Source: Cruorifilaria tuberocauda (taxonomy: Eukaryota > Nematoda > Chromadorea > Rhabditida > Onchocercidae). From it: DNA of 64,000 nt. The stretch is from positions 62,001-126,000 of the forward strand of contig JABVXU010000111.1 in the NCBI GenBank assembly GCA_013365365.1, in the 5' to 3' direction. Shown here piece after piece: positions 13,201 through 25,353 of this stretch. Each line of letters opens with the position of its first letter. Position 1 is the stretch's first letter. The notes under the pieces are model-generated. The model saw only the letters and a list, made by a program, of their open reading frames with translations, made no database searches and was not told the origin of the DNA. A program made the position numbers and the translations under genes.

Positions 13201-13287
13201 ATAGCTTCCGGTAATCATTTGGAAAAAGGCAAATAATGAGATGAAAAATGGATACCGTACTAATGGACTGTCCCACGACTGTAACAT
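7227..13287 (-). CDS. acr-16: Nicotinic acetylcholine receptor alpha-type subunit, ACR-16 class
   Basis: Twelve exons: 13287-13117, 12881-12798, 12487-12378, 11974-11824, 10536-10434, 10315-10214, 10038-9946, 9307-9221, 8664-8555, 8361-8198, 7814-7637 and 7388-7227, all in phase, giving 504 aa. This is a cation channel subunit of the Cys-loop family; ACR-16 forms homomeric nicotine-sensitive receptors at nematode body-wall muscle. Visible features: signal peptide (about residues 1-27), extracellular domain, Cys-loop C155-C169, FGSWTYDG after it, vicinal cysteines C219-C220 ([10 protein letters not shown]) that define an alpha subunit, M1 about 241-262, M2 about 270-290 (pore helix [16 protein letters not shown] preceded by GEK), M3 about 302-322, a cytoplasmic loop of about 150 residues, M4 about 478-500. 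Length and sequence follow C. elegans ACR-16 from end to end. An in-frame stop lies upstream of the ATG, supporting the start. The exon 6 donor (GTTTAT) is weak. Confidence 0.97.
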
Positions 13288-16200
13288 CAGGTCAAACGGT
13301 TTCTCTTTAATTCTATTACAGTCACCCAGAATGAGGGGTATGAAAGAAAGAAGTAACAGAAATAGTTTGATTTTTTGGTAATTTCACTTTTCGCTTCTTT
13401 CGTTTTCGTTGCTTAAAAAAGAATTATTATTAATTAGAATCTCTGCATACAATTCACTTACGCATAAAGCATTTGATAAGAAGCAGTTAAATTAATTTCA
13501 ACTAATTAGCATTCTAATATTTTTAACCTTTCGATATTTCTCATGAAATTGATTTTTCTTTTTCATTTCTCCCTTACTTAGCATGGAAAATTGTTTTTCG
13601 AACATTCAAAAATTCGCTAACTAATCACATATTACTATTTCTGCAAAGCTTACTTCAAGCATTTAACCTATCCTTTTCTTTTTATCTCATGAAATTAGAA
13701 ATAAGACTAAACGCACATTTCAATGATGCTTGAATTAAACACTTCAAAAATTCAGTATTGATTAAATATAATTAATATATATTGGTGTCAGCTGGTATTT
13801 TACACAAATCTGTAAATGAAAAACAATCATTTTTTAAAATGAAAATTTTTGCTCCTTAACTTTATCACTTCTTATCTTTAACTGTTAATAAACAGAATTC
13901 ATGAAAATCAATACTATACTAATTATCATCAATCACTAATCAAGAGCAGTTACTAGTGATAATATTAGAAGCAGATATCAGTTAGATTAAAGCTTTATAT
14001 TTTTCCCAAGGGAAGAAATCCGTTATGACAACTGTTTGAGCAATTTCTTTTGACCGTACCGCTAATTAAATCCATGAATTGTTTTTTTATTTTCAAACAA
14101 TGATATCACTAATAATATTTACTTAGCTAATTTATTTAGAATTGCCAAAATTTATTCTTATATTTGGTTAAAATTTAATCAAACCTTAACATAGAAATCG
14201 AATTTATCATAAACATTCAATAAACAAGTCAAAATTTTAGCACTAAAAGAGAAAAACGAAAAATTGATATTTATTTTTTCCTGTTCTCTTTCATACAGAA
14301 TTCGAAGTTTGCTACAAAGTAAGACTAAAATTGCTTCCATAGCTTGAGGATTATTGAAGTTCGAAAGGAAAAAGGAATTTGAAAGGGAAAAATGGGAGAG
14401 AGAGGAAGAAAGTCTTCAAATTTCATCTATGTAATAAGGTATTAGCAAAAATGAATGAAAAATTTTACTTTTCGAACTTTTTCTTCTTTCTTTTTTTCAG
14501 ATTTAGTATTTCTTTAAACCAAAAAAATGGGTTTTTCAAAAATGTAAAATAAAGATGAAAAAGTTACAGTACGAGAAAATGAATTCATTTGAATTTGAAT
14601 TTTTATATGACAAATGAATTTTTGAAGTTATAATAATTATAGCAAAAAATTCTTTTAAAAATGTAAAAGTAGTTTATGGAGAAAATATGAGAGAAAGAAG
14701 CAATGTTTGAAATATTCAACGTGAAAATTTCACGCATGGCAGGTACATTTCGGATAGTATTTTTCAACTTAACTTCATTTTATTATTTTTGATTTAAAAA
14801 TGAAAATAATATAGGAATGACAATTTTTTTACTTTCATGAATTGAAAATTTTTTTCTTAATCTTCTTTCATTCTTTCTTATTTTTTTGACTTTGATAAAC
14901 ATATCATCTTTACCCTTTGCTTCGTCAAAACTAACGTCTCCACTGAGTAAACCTGTTTTCTCTTCTTTCTTCAGTAACCATCTTACTATCTTACTCATTA
15001 ACTTTTCAAGTATTTGAGTAATAAACTTCTAATAGACCAAACATCGATGAAGCATATCGTCAAATTTGCTCGAAACAGACATTTTTCACGAACTGTAAAG
15101 TTTCCGAAGACTCCGATATATAACTTCATCACTATTCAGAGCAATAAAATTCTGCATGTTTCTAATCCTTTTTCCTTATCAGTTTTTGATAACTGTTATC
15201 ATCGTTATTTGTTATTAAGACGTTATACCATTATTATTGTCGTTGTTATTATTATTCACATTCTAATCATATTCAAAAATACATGCTGCAAGTGGATACT
15301 TATTCGCTTATTTCTATATCACATCAAAACTTTCAAATCTCAAAAATGCTGCAAAGACAAAACCCATTATTAGTCCATTAATAATAGTTATTAATTCTTA
15401 ATTATAAAAATTAGGTTTCGATCACTTCCAATTCATCACTTCATTTCTTATCTATTATCTTATCCATTTTATCATACAAAAATTTCCCTAATGTTGTGAC
15501 AAATTAATTCTAAAAAGGAATTGTAAAACTTTTTCCTTTTTAAATAGCTAAAAAGAGCCGAATAGTAATGAGCTTCAAAATTAGCCGAAAAAAATTTGGA
15601 TGAAAGCATGAATATATATAGATAGATGAATGGATAGATAAATAGATAAATGAAAATAGTGGGAGGAACATCCAAAACTGCCAACTACTTTTTTTGATAA
15701 GATAATTTCCTTCAAGAATTTCACTTGTGAAAGCAATTATAAAATATGCTTTATGAATTTACACACGCATATAAATATATATGCAATATATGCTGCTGCT
15801 GTGTTATTTAGCACCGTTTTAAATAGCTTACCAATTTTTCATCCATTCTTGCTCCAAGAAGCAATAGTTTATTATATGATAAATGGATTTTTTATTTCTT
15901 CATACAAATGACTATCAGCGGCAATGTTGAAGGATGTCAATATTGATTTTTTTGTGAAATACACAAAACCATGAAGTCATGCGGTTTTTTTGGAATGAAA
16001 AAAGGAGACAGAAAGTAAGCTTAGAAAGGTTCAGCAGTAGTAGCAGTTGTTGAGGTTAATGGCGAACAAGGTAGGCAAATGATGGAATGAATTTTTAACG
16101 AATATAAAATAAGCCAAAGGAAAATTGGTCATTTCTGAATTTATTTGAACTGTAAACTTTTAGTCATTTTCATTTTCGTTAAAACATTTTTAGAAATCTT

Positions 16201-19200
16201 AAATTATATATTTAATATTCAGCTAAATGTTTGAAAAAGGAATAATTTTTATATTTATTATCAATGCGAACATTTATTATCAATTCTAACAGATTCGATA
16301 ACAACGAAATTAAAAAATTTAGGATATTATAAAGAAATACAAATTTAAATTCAACAAATTTTTTCAAATCATTTTTATATACTGACCAAAATCTTATCAA
16401 ACAAAAGGAAAATAATACATTAGTGTTTTATAATAGTTTCATGCTAAATGCAGTTTCATTCTTTTTACTTTTTCTCGTTTTTTTTTCTTTTTGAACATTT
16501 GAGTAGAATATGAAAATATCGAGTGAAATATTATTGCTTTGCTACATGACATTATAAAAAATTTTGAAATAATCTGCAATATTAAAAGATGGCAAGATTG
16601 ATTGATTAACTTTGACTTTTTTATTTGAAATGGAAGAGATAAGAAATGTATTTGCCTTCCATTTCCCCATTTACATAGCTGTGAAAAATCTAAAGAAAAA
16701 AAACAAAAAAAGCGTCAATAATGTTCCTATTGAGGAAATGAATAATTTAGTGGTTGTGGGAGTAGTTTAGACGAAAATCTTTATAGTCACCAGAGAGTTA
16801 AATGAAAGAGAAAAAAGAGGAGAATAAGAAATGATAGCTTATCATCAGTCAATGAGGCAAATAGATCCCAGCTGAGTTAAATTTCCGATCTCTTAAGCTT
16901 TTTTTTATTCCAAAAGCTATTCACTCCCATTAAAGTCTTTTAATATTTGCTGATTTTATTCGTTTTTTCTCTTTTTTCTTTGCTCTAAAAACAGAAACAA
17001 CTTCTTTCTTTATTTCAATAATAATAAAGTCCTTTTTGTCGAAAATAAGTATTAACTAATTATTAAATATTGATCAATCAATCAATCGTTAGACATTTGA
17101 ATTTAAAATATTTATTTCAAATGTGAAAGACAAAAATATTTCACTTTTTTATTGCATCATATCACAAATATTCTGGAAATTTAAATTCAATTGCATAAAA
17201 ATTAACTTAAAGTTATAGGTTACTTTTTCTCAATTTTCATTCTTAAAATTTCCGATTTATTCAATTCGATATCATTTGCAAAAACAAATGGTACCATAAA
17301 ATTAAACAATTAGCCATTATCAATTATTTAATTAGTATGTAAATGCTTAAAAATTTGTGATTGCTATTATAATTCAAAGGAATAACTAAAAAAAGAAAAT
17401 CTATGGATGGAAAATCATTGCGACATGTTTGATTGTTAACTAATCGAATATTTCAGTTTCTCCTTTTTTCTGTATAAAACATAATGTATGCCGGATACTG
17501 TCAATTAGTCGGAAATAGTAGACAAATACGGAATCCACATAAAATCAATTGAATTCCGACTTACAAATTATGTTAATTACGATAAGAGGTGTGAAATATT
17601 CAAGAAGAAAAGTTCTTTTTACTTGTTAATTCAAAAGTATTAGGCTTTTTTCTGATTCTTTCAAAAGAAAAAAAGAAGAAAGAATTAATTAATTACAAAA
17701 AAGTGGCAGGAGATTTTGATTTTAGATATTAAAATAATACCATCAATACTTATTCATTCCCTATTTATAAAATCCTTTTTAAAGTTATTGACAAGCGAAG
17801 GAAAAAGCATTAAATTCATTTTAAGAACTCTGCTTCCATTCAAAGCATCCAAAATTCCAAATTGAAATAAAATGATAATTCATTTCAATCATTATATCTC
17901 ATTTGGCAGCTTGTCATCATTCACAAATTAACTTCCACGCTTTAATTTCATGAGAATAAATCTTAATATTTAAGAAAGAAAAAAAGAGAGATGTTTTTTA
18001 TATTTTTGAAAAGATATATAACCATCAAATATTGAAATATTGATTGATTTAAATATTTGTTGGTGCTAACAACAAATATATTTTTGTACTTAAAACATTA
18101 AATTTGATTTAAAAAGATAATAATTTGGTGTTTACCTAGCAATTATCCAACAATTAATTTTAAGCTAAAGAAAAAATAGCAAAGACTGAATTGTAATTAT
18201 TTTATTATTTACTTATTATTACAAATAATCTAAAAATTAGTTGAAAGCCAGCGCAAGGAAGACTACTTTTTTGTTTAAATTACAAAGTTTTTAGATTTCA
18301 CGAATTAAATTAAATCCTGTCAAAATAACTTTTATCAGTTAAACCATTGAATTTGGTCGTAGCTAATATGTCTATTTATTTCCCTTTTAATTTATAATTT
18401 ATTAGAATGGAAGCAAAACTAATCGCAAAGTTAATCAAAGAAAATGATATATGATGTAATTAAAATGAAATTTATGATAAATGTTAATGATAAGAGATCA
18501 ATAATGACATCAATAATATTAATAATTAGCATAATATTAAAAATACTGTCAAGTGTCAAAGTGTCCTCTAATCAGAAGTACCTATCACATTAATTAATGA
18601 TAATATAATTACCATATATCAACTTTATAATTATGGCATATACATAAAATATTATAAAACAAAGTTTCACAAAAATCTGCTGGCTTTCTGCATATTATTA
18701 TTTATGAAATATCACTATAAGATTAAACTTACTCTATCTATCTTACTCTAATATCGTTTTAGTAATTTTACATAATATTGAGTTATTAAAGATATAACTA
18801 AAAATATATCAAAGGTCAACTATACGACATCTGTCGAGATATGGAGTGATAATGAGGTCAAAAATAAACTTGCTATTCGGAAAAATTAGCAGTACAGAGA
18901 TCGAGAATACAGGTCTATGAAAAAAATATTCTTACTTTACATTCATATCTTACTTTATTTTAAACAACACAATCGCATTTAGCGATAAAAAGAATGATAG
19001 TCTTACATTTATCATAATTAGACATTACTATTTATCATAATTGGATGCTCCCCTTACTTCAAGCAATCGATTCTAATATTTTAGGATTAATTCTTAATTT
19101 ATAATATTTGGTAATAAGCGCTTCGATTGCGTAATCGACAATTGATCTTTATGTAAAATATGAAGGATGCAAAAAAAATCATCCATAAATTCTTTTCTGT

Positions 19201-21283
19201 TTTTCTAATTGTTTCCGGAAACGAAAGAAGCAAAAGAAATTCTTGAATTTATAATAAAACAGAAAAAAGAAATATATTGAGAAATTTATTTGTTGATTTT
19301 CATTCATATCGATTTCCTATGTACTGTAAAATAAATATTAGACAACATTTTTTTTCTTTGCGTTTAAATATCAGACAACAATGATATTATTATGGTTTAT
19401 TGAAGTGCAATTGATAATGAATTTTATACTTAATTATCGATTTATGTATCAGAAAACAGAAGTTATATTCATGATACAATGCTTGAAAATATAATCGATG
19501 CATAACAGCAAGTACATTTATCAAAAACGTATATTTTTTTGATTAAAATTCTTATGAAATTTCTTAAAGCTAATTTTTCTGCAAATTTTTTGCAATCTTT
19601 TTGCAGTTAGATTCTTTGAATCGTATAGAATGATTAATAATAATCGCAATCAGCAATCACATTTATCGATCACGACGATTTGTTCAATGATTACTGAATA
19701 AACAATATCAACAAGAAACATTTTTGCGATTTTTGTCATTTGAAATTTACAAACTTTTCTTTGTTTTTGTTCGTAAGCTATAGACAGAGCTATAGACCGT
19801 TTATCACTGAAATGAATCAAGCAAAATGCTGATAATAATAATCATGATAGTTCAGTATAACTTTCAATTCAATTAGTAATCTAATTGGATAATTAACAAA
19901 AGAAGCAAAGGGAAAATAAATTCGAAGAAATTATAAAATAATATAAAGAAATTATAGCACTACACGTCTGTCCACATTATACAAATAGTATTTTTTATTT
20001 CGTGATGATATGAAATTCTGTAATTCATTTTTAAATTTTCATTGTTATTGAAAATTTTAGACGATTTCATTAATTATTCAAAAATTTTGTTATTTCCAAG
20101 TTTGTAAGTTAAATTATTAGCAATTACACTTAGCTTCCTTTCTGCTTTTTTTAAATTTTTTATAAGAAATTCTTGTAAGAAATTTTTATAAGAAAATTTT
20201 CTTGAGAGTATTTATGAGAGTAAAAAGAAAAAAAGATACAAAAAAGTGGAAAAGTCATTTAATTTGATAAATTTGATGAATATTTAAAAATTAAGAATTC
20301 GGTAAATACTAATACCATCACTACAATCACAAGTTTTTATATATTTTAACAGTTACTTGAGACTTAGTAATACAAAAAGTTTAATTGGAAGTTTGATTTT
20401 GATTAAAATACTTAATTTGACTAAAAAAGTAATACCAATTTTGTTTGTATGCTTATTTGTCTGCTTCAAATCATGAAATATTTTCAGGCAATCCTTTTAA
20501 ATGCAAAATAAAATTAAACGAAATGTTGATTGGAAACATAAAATAATATTCAATGAAAAATTGCTGAAATAATTTTCACATAATCGTAAAATGTTAACAA
20601 AATTATGGAACATTTTGGCTGTATGGAATAGGAAGTTATAAAAGTGTCAGTAAAATGATAAGTTGGAAAAGTTTCATGCGAAGAATAATCTTATCGCAAT
20701 TTTCATTTCTAGAATTTCTTCATTGAAATGTTTAATGATTGATAGTGATTTGATGACATAATTTTGATCATTGGAATTAAAATAGAAAGTTATAAGGACG
20801 CAATCGTTTCAAGAATGACTTTCACAAACTGACAACTGTTTTTGTGATAGTGAGGAGATATTTATATTTCAGAATCAATTTCATTCATTTGCATGAGCAC
20901 AATGATGCAAAAATTTTGTATAGTTACTGTATATTTGTAACTATACAAAATAGTTTCAATTATCCAGAAATATACTTTTTACTTTGATAATTTGCAGTAT
21001 TTCCACATGAAACAAAAAATTAAACAGTTTAAACAGTTGCAATAAACGTTTTCACGCTTTTGAAATTGAATTTTTTTCTCTTTTTTATTGTTTATGAAAA
21101 AACGAAAATGAAAAATTAGCTGACATAATGCTTGTTCAGCTTAAATTCAACCTTTTTTACTTCTCTATATATAGAATGGAGAAAAAAAGAAAATCAAAAG
21201 TTCGTTAAATATAAATTCATTTCGTACCTGAACAAACCATTCAAACTTTTCAATCGTCCATTTCATTCAATTATCATCAAAAA
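13288..21283. other. 8-kb gene-poor region between divergent acr-16 and the ShK gene
   Basis: No coding block with family resemblance and no run of in-phase splice-flanked exons on either strand. The content is AT-rich with homopolymer runs, short simple repeats (a degenerate GATA-type run near 15617-15652) and scattered short open frames of random type. Because acr-16 and the ShK gene point away from each other, their promoters and upstream control elements must lie here. A non-coding RNA gene cannot be excluded by eye. Confidence 0.5.
21166..21173 (+). promoter_or_regulatory. Possible TATA element of the ShK gene
   Basis: TATATATA at about 110 nt before the ATG at 21284, in a region otherwise without coding content. 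In DNA this AT-rich such a motif is weak evidence. Confidence 0.25.
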
Positions 21284-23705
21284 ATGTCAATAGCTCGCAA
21301 TGTGGCTATCATTATCATAGCTTTTGCTTCTTTTGATTACATAATATCCGGTTAGTAAATTTTGTAATTAGTAAAGCTTAAGATAATCAATTGGAAACAG
21401 TGATCTAAAATCCAAAATGATAAATTTTAGGTTTAATAGAATTCTTTTGCCTAAAAATAATTGAACTTTGACTGAGCAAAAAGTTTATATTCCAAATATT
21501 AAATATTAAAATAAGGCACTTTTAAATAACAGTACTTCTTAAATGTCTTTTTGTATTATTTTTTCATCAAAATTAAATTCAGATTGTATAAATGGGACAT
21601 CAGAAGGATGTTCAAACAATGCGATATGCTTTTTAAATGTATGCTATCCTTCAGGAGGCCGTAAGTTTGCAGAAGTTTGGAATGATATTGCAGTAAAGTA
21701 ACAATTAAATAATTGCTTATTAGTTACCGTTTCATTTCGCAATTTATATAAGAAACTTAATATATTTTTTGTTATTATATGAAAATTTTTGTTCTTTTCA
21801 AATTTTTTATAATAAATTATAAATTAATAAATCTAAAATATTTATTTTGTTTTAAGGAAAATGCAAAAATTTTTTGGTAATTTCTGGTAATTAAAATATA
21901 TTTTGGGGTTTTTAAATTATAATTTAGATTTAATTATATGATATTCTCTGAGAGTTATTAATGAGAAAGAATAACATCATTGAGATGAAGAGTAAAGTGA
22001 ACTTAAAGTAGTCTATCTCTATCAGAATAGTCTCATCAGCATAGCTTAATCAGTTCATCGATTCAGGTATGATTATGCTATAAATGTAGTATACAATACA
22101 CAGAAATGCGTAATGTGACAATATCATTCGGAATTGATTGTGATATCAAAGTATTGATCAAAATGATTTTGGATGATATGATTATTAGGGCAAGGAATTA
22201 CCAATACTTTTGAGGAAGAGTGCTGATAACACATCTACAGAGATCGCTTGATTATCAATAGCAATTATGATAAAATAGATTTTTGCTACGACAAAATGGA
22301 TTAATTTTGCCATTAAAATTTGATTTGCAGAAAATTTGAAATAATTTTGAAATAACTTCCAGCTTGCTCTAATGGTCAGTGTGACGAAGGACTTATTTGC
22401 GTGAATTTCACGTGTCTTAATATCAGTGCACCAACAACTTCTGCAACTAAAATTCCAAGTAACCAATTTATTTTAGTGCAAAAAACCATGCTGCTTATTT
22501 TAGGTAATATCATTTTTATTGAAATTAAATCAATTCAATATTCAATTATTAGATGCTCATATAATTGATACTTAGAAACCTTTTTAATTGATAGCTTTAA
22601 TCATTGATTCTAAATTGCTGCAATGTTTTCCCATTTCTTCTCCTCTTTTTCGTTTTTAATTTCTTAATTCATTCCTGATTATTGCGTATTTTATTGTCAA
22701 ATGAATAAGCCCTAACTTTCCATCGATCATTCGTATTGATAATGAATCGAAATAAATTAAATGCATTTTGAAACAAATAACAAATAAAAATAAAACTTTC
22801 GTAAAATTTGAACATGAATATTAACCTATTTAATTTGCTTTCAATCAAATAAGAATAAGAAGATCTTAAAAATAGCAACAATAACAACAGCAACAACAGT
22901 GACAGAAGCAGCGACAACAATAACAACAACAACAACAACAGCAGCAACAACAATAACAACAACAACAACAACAGCAGCAACAACAGGGACAGAAGCAGCG
23001 ACAACAATAACAGCGACAACAACAACAATAACAACGACAACGACACAACAATGTGCGGATCGTAATGTACCAGGTCGAACTAGTGATTGTCCAGCAGCAA
23101 AATATTTATGCAACGATCCAGTATATTATCAGTTAATGACCGAACAATGTCCATTTACATGCAATCGTTGTCCGGGGACCGATTTCAGGCCAAGGCCAGG
23201 TATTTTAAGGCTCTCATTTTTGTGACAATGTAATATTTAAATGATTGAAGAAATAATAATGAAATATTGATGAAAACGAAAATATTAGTGATAACGGTTA
23301 TAGCAATTATTTCTGATAACGATAGCCTAGAAATAAAGTTATTCAAAATCTGTAGCAAAAAGGAGCTGAACATCTTTAACGCTAAGTAAAATTAAATTAA
23401 TATAGTACAGCATGATAAACAATTAAAAGTTTGTTTACAAGAAACGTAAATACAAATGAAAAATATTTGTCAGTCTGTTAATATTTTGCTGTAATCATAT
23501 TTAATTATCAATTATTTCAATATTTCTCAAGAATTAAATTAATTTATAAGATTATTGATTTGATCAATAAGAATTTTCAGTTTGCTCTGATCGAACTGGA
23601 CCAAGTGGTACATCAAATTGTGCTTCTGTTGCATATTTATGCCGGAATTATGTTTATCGTCAGCTTATGATGGAGCAATGTCCACAAACTTGCAAATATT
23701 GTTAA
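21284..23705 (+). CDS. Secreted cysteine-rich protein with Thr-rich linker and two ShK domains
   Basis: Five exons: 21284-21350, 21583-21660, 22363-22458, 22876-23199 and 23581-23705, in phase, 229 aa. Residues 1 to about 21 are a signal peptide (MSIARNVAIIIIAFASFDYI). Residues 24-67 form a small cysteine-rich module with eight cysteines. Residues about 75-137 are almost only Thr with Ala and Ile, a mucin-like linker coded by an ACA-rich microsatellite. Two ShK (SXC) domains follow at C140-C179 and C190-C229, each with six cysteines in identical spacing (12, 7, 13, 4, 3 residues). ShK domains are very common in secreted and surface proteins and metalloproteases of nematodes; some bind potassium channels, others serve as interaction modules. 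No enzyme domain is present. AATAAA at 23844-23849 fits its 3' end. The protein probably acts outside the cell, O-glycosylated on the linker; its target is unknown. Confidence 0.9.
22876..23045 (+). repeat. ACA/GCA-type trinucleotide microsatellite within coding exon
   Basis: About 170 bp of imperfect (ACA)n with ATA, GCA, GCG, GAA and GGG interruptions, starting at the exon 4 acceptor of the ShK gene. It is read in the threonine frame. The other frames give poly-Asn/Gln-like and, on the minus strand, poly-Leu, Val or Cys shadows that are not genes. Confidence 0.9.
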
Positions 23706-25353
23706 GTAATTACAATGAAATCAGATATTGAATTCTTTTAAGCTTATCAATTATGAAGCGAAATATTCGACGAGGAATCATGCTAAATTAATTTTAGTAA
23801 AATTATACTAATTGTATTTTGTCGTAATGTGTATAACAGATAAAATAAACAATTTGTACTGCGAGAAGAGGTTTGAAATTCAACCAGAAATGGATAGATA
23901 GATATAAAGATGAGAGATTTTTAGTTTAAATTTTAAATCAGTAAAAAAATATATCTAAACGCATTAAAGGATGATAATTTCGAAACATTTAAAAATAAAC
24001 AGAGACAAATTTGAAGATTTCAGATCAAAATACAAATAATTCTGAGAGATTTAATCGATATAAAGATGAACTGATAAGATAGAGATGGATTTAAAGGTTG
24101 TCAATTTATGACGATTAGTGGATAAGTTCAAACAAAATCACAATTATTATTAGTTATTATTAATAACAATAATCATACATGACAATAATAACGAAAATAA
24201 TGATAATAATGATAGTAGTAGCAATAATAATAATAATAATGATAATAATAAATGTAACGCTATTATATAATATCATGCTTTCAATTCCTCAACAGTACTG
24301 TTGGAGGGAGAAGGTTAACAATCAATACTAGAAAAAAAATTACAAAATAATGGACCTATGAGATTTTCGGATAGTAAAGAAAAAAGGAAAGATTTGGAAT
24401 GACCTGAAGTTTGATATAATTTGATGCTATCAATATTGTTGCTATAATAATTATGCAATTTGAAGTTGACCCTTTAAATATGGTTATGCAAATATATTGT
24501 AATAGTGAGTGCAGAAATACAAAAGGCGATGATGAGAAAAAACTTTAGTGGGAAAATGGACAATGGACGATGGCTATTCATGCTTGATTCTGATGTCCAT
24601 AATCAATGGTTCTTCTCTTCTTTCATTACTTCATTACGTAATCAATTTGGCCGCTTACAATATCTGTTCCAATCGTTCAGAATTTTTCATCTAAAAATTG
24701 ATCATATTTCAAATTATTTTAAATCCTTTATTCAGTGGAATCTTTGATCATTCAATAAGATCTCATGAATATTAATTAGAGCTTACAACTATCCATTATA
24801 TCATTCATTTAAAACTTGAAGTATCTGCCATGCATTTTTTGCCATTCTCTTTTTTTTTGTGAAATAAATATTAATTAAATGAATGGTTATGGAAAATACG
24901 TTCACATTTAAATCTCAGAATGTCTATTTTTCATTTCTCATATTTGCAGGGAAAAAAAGCGGGTGAATAAGCAATGAAGGTATGTCACGAGGTAAAAATT
25001 AATGTATTTTAGGTAAGTGTGAATAGCACAATCTATTTTCTTCATAATCATGTTAATTTGTTCGTAATTAATTTTTAAATGTTTTTAAATGAAGTACTGA
25101 CTTGGTCGCGTAAGTTAAATAGAATATGACAGCATCATTGTTTTTATCGAATTATTAATTAATTTAATTATGATCGAAATAGAGCCAAAAACGATTGTTT
25201 TACTTTTAAATTGCACAGTTAGTATGGCATGAATTTTTCAAATGGTTTCATTAAACTAAGATATTTTCATTTCTTTCTTTTTTCTAGAAAATGACCGATA
25301 ATTTTTTTAAGGAAAAAAAGAATGATTTATTGATTTGTTCGTTTTAGGTAAAA
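23706..25353. other. Intergenic region between the ShK gene and the kinase
   Basis: Contains the ShK gene poly(A) signal (23844-23849), an AAT-type simple repeat (about 24222-24250), and a possible short leader exon of the kinase at 24974-24979 (see kinase). The open frame at 24505-24747 has no start ATG in good context or family resemblance. Confidence 0.4.

Noticed and set aside
14783..14998. Lysine-rich 71-codon minus-strand frame in the gene-poor region
   Set aside because: Lys/Arg/Glu-rich sequence of the kind produced by A-rich DNA; no domain, no splice partners, no conserved motif.
15014..15373. 119-codon plus-strand frame
   Set aside because: Starts at TTG rather than ATG, becomes Ile/Leu-rich low-complexity sequence, and has no recognisable family.
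22669..23113. Poly-Leu, poly-Val and poly-Cys minus-strand frames
   Set aside because: Shadows of the ACA-type microsatellite whose real coding frame is the plus-strand Thr-rich linker flanked by ShK domains.
24505..24747. 80-codon plus-strand frame before the kinase
   Set aside because: Begins at GTG, no splice link to the kinase, no family features.
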